Part shown: piece by piece, positions 24,357 to 31,760 of the stretch | Position numbering within the stretch: the first letter of the stretch is position 1 | Layout of the letters: each line of letters begins with the position of its first letter | Source: Enterobacter sp. SA187 | Lineage (GTDB): Bacteria > Pseudomonadota > Gammaproteobacteria > Enterobacterales > Enterobacteriaceae | Assembly: GCF_001888805.2 (NCBI RefSeq) | Contig: NZ_CP019113.1 | Span: forward strand, 2,108,001 to 2,172,000 | Reading direction: 5' to 3' | Length of the DNA: 64,000 bases | Program-made: the position numbers and the translations under genes | The notes under the pieces: model-generated | Told to the model about the DNA's origin: nothing | Seen by the model: the letters and a program-made list of their open reading frames with translations, nothing else | Database searches by the model: none

Positions 24357-25133
24357 TCAGGTCAGCGGCACGCGCGGCTTCACCAGGCCGTGCAGCGCCG
24401 GATTATCGCTTTCATCCTTTAGTTTTACGCCGGTCAGACGGCGTAAAAACGCCTGCTCCAGCAGCCATGCCAGCTTAAACGCCGCCGCGTCGTGGCACAG
24501 CCCTTCCGGACGGATATTGGAAATGCAGTTGCGCTCCGACTCCAGCCGCGTGCGGCCCGGTTTCCACGTCAGGTAAACGCCCAGGCTGTCCGGCGACGAC
24601 AGGCCGGGGCGCTCGCCAATCAAAATCGCCACCGCCTTGCTGTTCAGCGTTTCGCCGATGTCATCCCCCAGCGCGACCCGTGACTGATGCGCCAGCACCA
24701 CAGGCGCGAGGGACAATCCTAGCGTGTGCAGATACGGCAGCAGGGCGGCGATCAGCGGCACCGCCTGGCGATGCACCGCATGGGACGAGAGCCCGTCGCC
24801 AATCACCAGCAGCAGATCGTGTGCGGCAACGGGATGATCACGCAGTGCGTCACGGCTTTCCTCACTCAATTTGCGGCCCAGATCCGGGCGATTTAAATAA
24901 ATATGCCGATCCGCCGCCGCGCTGTGAACGGTCAGGGTTTGCAGGCCGAGCGCCGCTAATTCGTTTTCCAGCGAGCGGCTGTCAAAGGGCTGGTGGATGG
25001 CGTCGCGCGCCTGCGCATGGGCGAGACCAAAATTCAGTACCTCGCGGGTTGGCAGGCTGGCCCCGCTGCGGCCGAGGGCGATACGCGCATCGGTAAATTC
25101 CCGCAACAGTGACCAGGCATCGGGATTTTTCAT
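24357..25133 (-). CDS. eutC: Ethanolamine ammonia-lyase small subunit
   Basis: 258 residues. Characteristic EutC sequence includes GRSGASLPTREVLNFGLAHAQARDAIH near the N-terminus, LLVIGDGLSSHAV, IGERPGLSSPDSLG and ERNCISNIRPEGL. With EutB it forms the adenosylcobalamin-dependent lyase that splits ethanolamine to acetaldehyde and ammonia. The start overlaps the eutB stop by four bases (ATGA type), so translation is coupled. It is shorter at the N-terminus than E. coli EutC (about 295), like the versions in stand-alone eat-eutBC operons of pseudomonads. Confidence 0.93.
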   Translation of the reverse strand: MKNPDAWSLLREFTDARIALGRSGASLPTREVLNFGLAHAQARDAIHQPFDSRSLENELAALGLQTLTVHSAAADRHIYLNRPDLGRKLSEESRDALRDHPVAAHDLLLVIGDGLSSHAVHRQAVPLIAALLPYLHTLGLSLAPVVLAHQSRVALGDDIGETLNSKAVAILIGERPGLSSPDSLGVYLTWKPGRTRLESERNCISNIRPEGLCHDAAAFKLAWLLEQAFLRRLTGVKLKDESDNPALHGLVKPRVPLT

Positions 25134-26518
25134 ACTGTCGCTCCCTGCGGCAGAATGCTGAGCAACGGGTGACTGGCACCGGTTAAGCGCAGCTGGCCGC
25201 TATTGTCGATGATCTGCATGCGGGTCAGCCATTCGCCGAACTCCGGGGCATGTTTCAGGCCGAGCAGACGCCGGGCGTAGAGCGCATCGTGAAAGGAGGT
25301 GCTCTGATAATTGAGCATGATGTCATCCGCGCCCGGCACGCCAATCAGGAAGGTCAGCCCGGCGTTGCACAGCAGCGTCAGCAGGGTATCCATATCATCC
25401 TGATCCGCCTCGGCATGGTTGGTGTAGCAGACGTCGCAGCCAATCGGCAGTCCCATCAGTTTGCCGCAGAAGTGATCTTCCAGCCCGGCGCGGATGATCT
25501 GTTTGCCGTCATAGAGATATTCCGGGCCAATAAAGCCCACCACGGTATTCACCAGCAGGGGATCAAAATGCCGCGCCACCGCGTAGGCCCGCGCTTCGCA
25601 GGTTTGCTGATCGACGCCGTGATGCGCTCCCGCCGACAGGCAACTGCCCTGGCCGGTTTCAAAATACATCAGGTTACTGCCGAGCGTACCCCGTCCAAGA
25701 CTCAGCGCCGCCTCCTGCGCCTCGCGCAGCAACGCCAGATTGATGCCAAAACCGCTGTTCGCCGCTTCGGTGCCTGCCACCGACTGAAATACCAGATCGA
25801 CAGGCGCGCCGCGTTCGATCAGTTGCAGCGTGTTGGTGACGTGCGTCAGCACGCAGGACTGGGTGGGGATCGCAAAGCGGTCAATGATATCCGCCATCAT
25901 ATGATTCAGTCGCTCCAGCACCGGCAGGCTGTCGCTGGCGGGATTAATTCCCACTACCGCGTCACCCGCGCCGTACAGCAGGCCGTCGAGCATACTGGCG
26001 GCATTGCCTTTTAAATCGTCCGTGGGGTGATTCGGTTGCAGGCGCACGCTAAGGTGCCCCGGCAGACCGATGGTGTTGCGAAAACGAGTGATCACCCGGC
26101 ATTTACTGGCGGCGAGGATCAGATCCTGGTTGCGCATAATTTTGCTGACGGCCGCCGCCATTTCCGGCGTGATGGCGCGGGCGACGCGGCTTAATGTCTG
26201 CGTGTCGGTACTGTCCTCCAGTAGCCAGTCGCGAAAATCTCCCACCGTCAGGTGACTGATGTCGCGAAATGCTTCCTGGTCATGGGTATCGATAATCAGC
26301 CGGGTGACTTCGTCCTGCTCGTAGGGGATAAGCGGATCCGCAAGGATGTTACGCAGCGGCACCTCCGCCAGCGCCATTTTTGCCGCCATGCGCTCTTCCG
26401 CAGACTCTGCGCTGACACCCGCCAGCACATCCCCGGAGCGCGCCGGGGACGCTTTCGCCAGCAGATCTTTCAGGCTGGCGAAGCGGTAGGTCCGGTGCGC
26501 CAGAGTGGTTTTATACAT
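25130..26518 (-). CDS. eutB: Ethanolamine ammonia-lyase large subunit
   Basis: 462 residues, close to the usual length of about 455. EutB hallmarks are present: FRNTIGLPGHLSVRLQPNHPTDD, GDAVVGINPASDS, CVLTHVTNTLQLIERGAPVDL, FETGQGSCLSAGAHHGVDQQT and CDVCYTNHAEADQDD. It is the TIM-barrel catalytic subunit binding ethanolamine and B12. ATG 26518 has GAGGAG eight bases upstream. It lies between eat (9 bases) and eutC (overlap). No reactivase (eutA) or shell protein gene is present, so the enzyme should act free in the cytoplasm. Confidence 0.95.
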   Translation of the reverse strand: MYKTTLAHRTYRFASLKDLLAKASPARSGDVLAGVSAESAEERMAAKMALAEVPLRNILADPLIPYEQDEVTRLIIDTHDQEAFRDISHLTVGDFRDWLLEDSTDTQTLSRVARAITPEMAAAVSKIMRNQDLILAASKCRVITRFRNTIGLPGHLSVRLQPNHPTDDLKGNAASMLDGLLYGAGDAVVGINPASDSLPVLERLNHMMADIIDRFAIPTQSCVLTHVTNTLQLIERGAPVDLVFQSVAGTEAANSGFGINLALLREAQEAALSLGRGTLGSNLMYFETGQGSCLSAGAHHGVDQQTCEARAYAVARHFDPLLVNTVVGFIGPEYLYDGKQIIRAGLEDHFCGKLMGLPIGCDVCYTNHAEADQDDMDTLLTLLCNAGLTFLIGVPGADDIMLNYQSTSFHDALYARRLLGLKHAPEFGEWLTRMQIIDNSGQLRLTGASHPLLSILPQGATV

Positions 26519-26527
26519 GGTGTCTCC

Positions 26528-27907
26528 TCAGGAGAGCGCCCGCAATTGCGGATCCAGCGCCGCCTGCTCGCGGGCCGACGCGGTTTTGCGAAACCACAGA
26601 TAACCCGCGAGCATCATGGCGGCAAAAATCAGCGCCAGCAGCGGGTTATACCAGACCATCGCCACCAGACAGAGCACCGCCATTGCGAGCGCGAAGGCTG
26701 GCGCATACGGGAACAGCGGCGCGCGAAATGGCCGGATCAGCCGGGGTTCGCTGCGGCGCAGTTTGAACAGCGCGGCCATGGAAGTGATATACATAACAAT
26801 AGCGCCAAATACCGACATCGTCACAATGCAGGCGGTAAGCGGCATACCGCTGATGGTGATGAGCGAATCGGAGAAGATCGCCGCGATCCCCACCACGCCG
26901 CCCGCGAGGATCGCCAGATGAGGCGTGCGGGTGCGGCGGTTAAGGGTGGCGAGCCGCGCCGGTAAGTAACCCGCCCTGGCCAGAGAGTAGATCTGGCGGG
27001 AATAGCCCATGATGATGCCGTGAAATGACGCCACCAGGCCAAACAGCCCGAGCCACACCAGCATGTGCAGCCAGCCACTGCTGCTGCCGACCACCGCTTT
27101 CATCGCCTGCGGCAGCGGATCGTTAATGTTCGACAGGGCGCGCCAGTCGCCGACGCCGCCGGCAAATATCATCACGCCGACTGCCAGCACGGTGAGCGTC
27201 AGAATACCGCCGCCCAGCGCGCGGGGAATGGTGCGCTGGGGATCTTTGGCTTCTTCGGCCGCCATGGATGCGCCTTCGATGGCGAGGAAAAACCAGATGG
27301 CAAAGGGGATTGCGGCAAACATCCCCGGCAGCGCCAGGCTGCTGAAGCTTTCCGCGCCAGCCCAGCCGTGGGCGGTAAAGTTGTCCCATGAGAAGCCAGG
27401 CGCAACCACGCCCATAAACACCAGCAGTTCGAAAATCGCCAGCAGGGTGACGATCAGCTCAAAGGTGGCGGCGATGCCGACGCCCATAATGTTCAGCGTC
27501 ATAAAGATGACGTAAGCGCCGCAGGCCACCCATTTTGGATCGAGCGACGGGAACTGAACGTTGAGGTAGGCGCCAATCGCCATGGCGATCGCCGGTGGCG
27601 CAAACACGAATTCTATCAGCGTGGCGAATCCGGCAATAAACCCGCCGGTCGGCCCGAAGGCGCGATACGCATACGCAAAAGGCCCACCGGCATGAGGAAT
27701 GGCGGTGGTAAGCTCCGTAAAGCTAAAAATAAAGGCGCAGTACATGGCGGCGATCAGCAGGGCGACAATCAAAAACCCGAGCGTGCCCGCCTGCGACCAG
27801 CCGTAGCTCCAGCCGAAATATTCCCCTGAAATCACCAGTCCAACAGCAATGCCCCACAGACGGAAGCTGCCGAGCGTTCTTTTTAAGGTGGTTGTTTCTG
27901 TGTTCAT
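26528..27907 (-). CDS. eat: Ethanolamine permease (APC superfamily)
   Basis: 459 residues from ATG 27907, chosen because GAGG lies upstream and the preceding 15 codons are unconserved. About 12 transmembrane segments, with the Eat-type N-terminus LGSFRLWGIAVGLVISGEYFGWSYGW and a FAYAYRAFGPTGGFIAGFATL helix. Family members import ethanolamine and are commonly fused into eat-eutB-eutC operons. It is the promoter-proximal gene here, with eutB 9 bases downstream. Without a eut microcompartment locus nearby, the set should supply acetaldehyde and ammonia for nitrogen or carbon use. Confidence 0.88.
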   Translation of the reverse strand: MNTETTTLKRTLGSFRLWGIAVGLVISGEYFGWSYGWSQAGTLGFLIVALLIAAMYCAFIFSFTELTTAIPHAGGPFAYAYRAFGPTGGFIAGFATLIEFVFAPPAIAMAIGAYLNVQFPSLDPKWVACGAYVIFMTLNIMGVGIAATFELIVTLLAIFELLVFMGVVAPGFSWDNFTAHGWAGAESFSSLALPGMFAAIPFAIWFFLAIEGASMAAEEAKDPQRTIPRALGGGILTLTVLAVGVMIFAGGVGDWRALSNINDPLPQAMKAVVGSSSGWLHMLVWLGLFGLVASFHGIIMGYSRQIYSLARAGYLPARLATLNRRTRTPHLAILAGGVVGIAAIFSDSLITISGMPLTACIVTMSVFGAIVMYITSMAALFKLRRSEPRLIRPFRAPLFPYAPAFALAMAVLCLVAMVWYNPLLALIFAAMMLAGYLWFRKTASAREQAALDPQLRALS

Positions 27908-28069
27908 CGTGAAGTGCCTCGCCATTAAACCCAGTCGGAAAAGGCGTTGCAAAGGCGATGCCAGAAATAAACCTCATCATTTTCATGTGGATAGCGTAAA
28001 GGTGAACACCCACTGCACCGTCATGAACGTTATGACGGTGCAGTTTGCTCCGGCGTAGTGAAAGGGCGA

Positions 28070-28846
28070 TTAAAATATCCAGGTGAGATCAAGCGCCGCA
28101 TTGACGCCAGTATAGTTTTCCAGCGGCATATCGTACCACTGCTTGCCGAGGGTAATGCCCAGCACCCAGTGCGCATTCAGAGGCTGTACGCGGCGCAGGC
28201 TGACGCTTTGCGTGGTGCCGGTGTAGCTCTCCGGCGCCCAGTCATAGTTATAGGCACCGCTGCCCCAGGCAAACCACATCTGGGTGCTGCCTTTGCCAGC
28301 GGCGTCGTTGAGTTTCAGCGACACCACATGACTGTAGCTGTCCCCGGCGCCGTGTGAGTCGTACCAGGTATAACGCCAGTTGGTGATGGTCGGCCCCGCG
28401 TAATACGTTAACCCTGCGGACCAGGCGTCCACATCGACGCCGCCATAATACCGGGCAGTGCGATAGCCTCCCGTGACCAGCAGTGGTTTAAGCACTTTGA
28501 GCGTTACATCCTGCTGGAGATCCTGGCGGGCGAAAACGGGCGTATCTTCTGCCAGCGCGATGCTGCTGCGGGTGGACAGCCTGTCATTCCAGCGATGCCA
28601 GAGGGACGCGCGGCCCCGCACGCTGTGATAGCGCTCACCGGCCGCGTATTCCCGCTCCCCTTCGCTGAGATTAACCACCAGCGCGCCCTTATCCAGCGTA
28701 TTTTTGATTTCAGCAAACAGCATATTCCGCGAACCATGGGAGCCGGAATAGTCGTTAAAATCATAGCCGGCGGTCAGGCTGGTGAGCTCCGCGTGCAACG
28801 GCGCGCACATCAGGGTTGCCGTTATTGCCAGCGCAATTCGCCTCAT
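28070..28846 (-). CDS. yaiO: YaiO outer-membrane beta-barrel protein
   Basis: 258 residues, matching E. coli YaiO throughout: LTSLTAGYDFNDYSGSHG after the signal peptide, DTPVFARQDLQQDVTLK, and a C-terminal strand ending in DLTWIF. YaiO is an experimentally found outer-membrane protein of unknown function in E. coli. It is the last gene of the minus-strand yaiS-P-X-O operon; AAGGAGATGACAG before its ATG lies inside the yaiX reading frame. By analogy with PgaA-type or other barrels next to glycosyltransferases, it may be the exit port for a glycan, which is inference. Confidence 0.9.
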   Translation of the reverse strand: MRRIALAITATLMCAPLHAELTSLTAGYDFNDYSGSHGSRNMLFAEIKNTLDKGALVVNLSEGEREYAAGERYHSVRGRASLWHRWNDRLSTRSSIALAEDTPVFARQDLQQDVTLKVLKPLLVTGGYRTARYYGGVDVDAWSAGLTYYAGPTITNWRYTWYDSHGAGDSYSHVVSLKLNDAAGKGSTQMWFAWGSGAYNYDWAPESYTGTTQSVSLRRVQPLNAHWVLGITLGKQWYDMPLENYTGVNAALDLTWIF

Positions 28847-29432
28847 CTGTCATCTCCTTATGAATGATTTCCTGTTTCAGGCTGTAGCGGCCGGATGGCA
28901 GATTTTTCTCCACCAGAATACGCGGCCCCAGCAGGGTATCCGGCGCGATTATGCGTCCCGGCAAAATGATCACCTGGATGCCCAGCCGCGCACCCCGGCC
29001 AATCCAGGCGCCGAGCTTTTCACAGCCGGTGTCGATCCGCTCTCCTGCTATATCGACGCTGACGGTTTTGCCATCAAGCCGGTGGTTGCTGGTGCGTACC
29101 TGCGCCCCCAGATAGGCGTCCTGCCCGATCGCCGAGTCGGCAATAAAACATTGCGGCCCAATGGCGACGTTCTTTTCAATGACCGCGTTTTTGATTTCAG
29201 TGGCGAAGCCCACCCTGACATTGTTGCTCAGCACGCTGCCGGGACGAATAAAGGCGTAGTTGCCGATCAGGCAATGAGCGCCTATCACCGCGGGCCCCTG
29301 GATCACCGCGCCGTGGCAAATTTTTGTGCCCTGGCCGATGCGGACTTCCCCCGCGCTTTCGTCGATCAGCGCCGTCGGGGCAATCTCCACAGGAGCGGTT
29401 GCCGAAGGCTCAAGCCTGAGATAGCTGATCAT
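28761..29432 (-). CDS. yaiX: YaiX, hexapeptide-repeat acyl/acetyltransferase (intact)
   Basis: A left-handed beta-helix protein with imperfect hexapeptide repeats (IGQGTKICHGAVIQGPAVIG, then IGNYAFIRPGSVLSNNVRVG, VIEKNVAIGPQCFIADSAIG). It resembles the acyltransferase half of GlmU/UDP-GlcNAc O-acyltransferase-type enzymes, so it probably O- or N-acylates a sugar. From ATG 29432 it is 223 residues; ATGs at 29486 and 29543 would extend it further into yaiP, and no start has a clear ribosome site. The 3' end overlaps yaiO by 86 bases. As far as I recall, yaiX is an interrupted pseudogene in E. coli K-12; here the frame is whole. Confidence 0.75.
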   Translation of the reverse strand: MISYLRLEPSATAPVEIAPTALIDESAGEVRIGQGTKICHGAVIQGPAVIGAHCLIGNYAFIRPGSVLSNNVRVGFATEIKNAVIEKNVAIGPQCFIADSAIGQDAYLGAQVRTSNHRLDGKTVSVDIAGERIDTGCEKLGAWIGRGARLGIQVIILPGRIIAPDTLLGPRILVEKNLPSGRYSLKQEIIHKEMTDEANCAGNNGNPDVRAVARGAHQPDRRL

Positions 29433-30606
29433 CAGCGGCGACAGGTTTGCCGGTTGAAGCGGGCGGCGTTTCCACCACGGCAGCATAACGGGTGGGTTTG
29501 TCGCGCTGAGGTTCACGTCCAGTGAAAAAGGCAATAATTCCATAAACCATCCATATGGCGTAGGCCAGTAATACGTAAAACACAGAGAGAGGTGCCAGCG
29601 GAATTAATAGCCAGCAGCGATGATACCAGGCGCTGAAGGTGCCGATCACACAGACGATCCCCACCCAGATCAGCGGGAAGACAGACTCCACAATCCCTAT
29701 GGGCCCGTGCGTAATGATGCTCCACGTCCAGACCATCGCGTAGGTCATGACGCCGTAAATCACCACCAGCACCATGGGCAGGATTGAAAATATGCCGAAG
29801 CGGCTTAAGATCAGCGATTTATGCAAACGCATGCAGACGGCGTAACCCACAATCCAGCGTCGCCAGCGTTTCCACTCATCCCGAAAGGTATTGCACTCCT
29901 GGGGGTAAACCACGCAGCGATTGGCCTGGCGGATGCAATAACCGTTGGCGATCAGCGTCCAGGAGAGATCGAGATCTTCAACTTTGGTGCGATCGGAAAA
30001 GCCATATTTACGCAGTACCCGGGTACGGAACATGCCGCAGGCCCCGCTGATGATGAAGGGCGCGCCGCCGAGAAACTGCTGTAAGGTGCGTTTCATGACG
30101 ATCATCGGCAGCTTTACCGTGGCGCGAATATGGGGAAGAATGCCTGCACCCTGAAGGTGGGTTGATGGGATACCGCCAACGGCATCCGCGCCGCTGTCAA
30201 TTTCCGCCAGCATGTAGCCGATCCCGTCCTGATCGTAGGGCACCCAGGTGTCGGCATCGCTCAGAAAAACCTGATCGCAGGTGGCGTATTGCAGACCATT
30301 CATCAGCGCGCCGCCTTTACCGGTATTTTTTTGCGTCACGGCTATAAAACGGTCGCCCCATTTTTTTTTCACCTGCGCCATTACGGCTTCTGTATTATCG
30401 GTTGAGCCATCATTGACGCAAATGACCGTGCGGAAATAAGGATTACGCAGCAGATTATCCAGTGACTGGGCGAGGCAGGGGCCTTCGTTATAGGCGGGAA
30501 TAATGGCATCCACTTCACCATATCGCCGGCTGGGTTTTTTATTTAAGCGCAGCAGGATCCAGCAAAGGATAGTGATACTCATCATAATAAAAATGATAGT
30601 TTTCAT
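29410..30606 (-). CDS. yaiP: YaiP, membrane family-2 glycosyltransferase
   Basis: 398 residues. An N-terminal membrane helix (about 2-20) is followed by a cytoplasmic GT2 domain (about 30-250) with IIPAYNEG, NDGSTD, a D-x-D motif in LSDADTW, the catalytic-base region KVEDLDLSW and an R-W motif KRWRRW. Several C-terminal membrane helices (about 285-375) complete it. This layout matches processive or lipid-linked sugar transferases such as PgaC. Its start is six bases after the yaiS stop and its end overlaps yaiX. The product sugar is unknown; with a deacetylase and an acyltransferase in the same operon, an N-acetylhexosamine-containing glycan or glycolipid is plausible. Confidence 0.88.
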   Translation of the reverse strand: MKTIIFIMMSITILCWILLRLNKKPSRRYGEVDAIIPAYNEGPCLAQSLDNLLRNPYFRTVICVNDGSTDNTEAVMAQVKKKWGDRFIAVTQKNTGKGGALMNGLQYATCDQVFLSDADTWVPYDQDGIGYMLAEIDSGADAVGGIPSTHLQGAGILPHIRATVKLPMIVMKRTLQQFLGGAPFIISGACGMFRTRVLRKYGFSDRTKVEDLDLSWTLIANGYCIRQANRCVVYPQECNTFRDEWKRWRRWIVGYAVCMRLHKSLILSRFGIFSILPMVLVVIYGVMTYAMVWTWSIITHGPIGIVESVFPLIWVGIVCVIGTFSAWYHRCWLLIPLAPLSVFYVLLAYAIWMVYGIIAFFTGREPQRDKPTRYAAVVETPPASTGKPVAADDQLSQA

Positions 30607-30612
30607 TTTTTC

Positions 30613-31281
30613 TCACAAAATCATTTTTTGCACAACGAAACCTTCGCACAAATTCATGCCTGCCTGTAAACCACGAAATTGAGCCAGCGCTCTTATGGAC
30701 TCAGGCTGCATATAATCGCGATGTTTCTGGCTTTGATGAAATTTAAGGGCGGCAATTTTATTCGTCAGCGCCTTCTCATCAAACTCTTCAAAGGCTTGCG
30801 GAATAAAAGACAGACGACAGCTTGGCGTTTCATAACACAATATTTGCGGTATGGTGCGACAGGCGACCATCGAGGCCTGATAGGTTGCGCGGTGGTCCTG
30901 ATGGCGGTCTTTGTCGTGCATGGTGTAAGTACGCACAAACCTGATACCAGCGTCTTCCTGTGCTTTTATCACTTCACCGATGCTGTTGATAATGGCATCC
31001 AGATAATGATCGGTGCGGGTATCCTGATAATGAAACGGAAATAAATCCTGACAGCCCAGCGTGTTCAGCGCCAGCCGGGATTCATCATGACGGCTTATTC
31101 CCGCAGGGCAACCGGCATTACCCGCAGTAAGAATAATAGCGGTAATGTGAAAGCCTTTTGCAGCAAGATTAGCCAGGGTCGCACCGCAGCCAAGTTCAAT
31201 ATCATCCGGGTGCGCGCCAATTGCCAGAATACCAGGTTTACGGTTTTGTATAAAATGATCAGAAATACCGACGTGCATTTT
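30613..31281 (-). CDS. yaiS: YaiS, PIG-L family deacetylase
   Basis: 222 residues from ATG 31281 (GGATAG seven bases upstream); an ATG six codons earlier has AAGG too close to it. The PIG-L zinc motif AHPDD is at residues 22-26, followed by IELGCGATLANLAAKG, and the distal ligand region is RHQDHRATYQA. PIG-L enzymes remove acetyl groups from N-acetylglucosaminyl units of lipids or small glycans. It is first in the yaiS-P-X-O operon, so transcription starts in the AT-rich gap upstream. There is no signal peptide, so it acts in the cytoplasm, before export. Confidence 0.87.
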   Translation of the reverse strand, partial: KMHVGISDHFIQNRKPGILAIGAHPDDIELGCGATLANLAAKGFHITAIILTAGNAGCPAGISRHDESRLALNTLGCQDLFPFHYQDTRTDHYLDAIINSIGEVIKAQEDAGIRFVRTYTMHDKDRHQDHRATYQASMVACRTIPQILCYETPSCRLSFIPQAFEEFDEKALTNKIAALKFHQSQKHRDYMQPESIRALAQFRGLQAGMNLCEGFVVQKMIL

Positions 31282-31299
31282 ACTATCCACAATAGTCAT

Positions 31300-31760
31300 C
31301 CTTTATTGTAGTTTTTTTGTTGTTTTTATAATGGTGCGGGTGCGCGGGCTATTGTGTTTCTGAACGTAGTAAAATGTCCTTTGTCGATAGTTTGCATCTT
31401 ATAAACAACAGGCATGATTTTATCTTGAATAAAATTAGAAGTTGAGAACGTTAACGATATTAATTTGGGGTAGGGTAAGTGTCAATCATTATGTTTTAGT
31501 GCATCTTTTAACAAGATTTATTAATTGTCTGGTAAATATATCCCTGCGCTCTTTTTCACAATTTTTAGGATTCTATTTAGATAAAAATGATGCGCTATTC
31601 ACGAAAAAGGGATTGTTTTATTAAGTGAATGGCATCAACCCTCTCTTAAGCCAAAGTATGAGGGAAAATTAATTTTGTAAACATTCACCGGTGAAATGAA
31701 AAAAATGTCACACCATTAACCGAAAAATGGCGTCTTTCCCGGCGGGAAGACGCTGCAGGT
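31300..31760. other. AT-rich promoter region of yaiS-P-X-O
   Basis: 460 bases of very low GC between the divergently facing ends of yaiS and the OlsF-like gene (the latter reads away, with its stop at 31761). A 60-codon frame at 31442-31624 was judged spurious. The base composition would suit H-NS silencing. No named operator recognised. Confidence 0.4.

Noticed and set aside
26252..26965. 237-codon plus-strand frame opposite eutB/eat
   Set aside because: Shadow with Arg/His-rich text crossing two well-supported genes.
31442..31624. 60-codon frame in the yaiS upstream region
   Set aside because: Lies in very AT-rich DNA, no ribosome site, no family; expected by chance.
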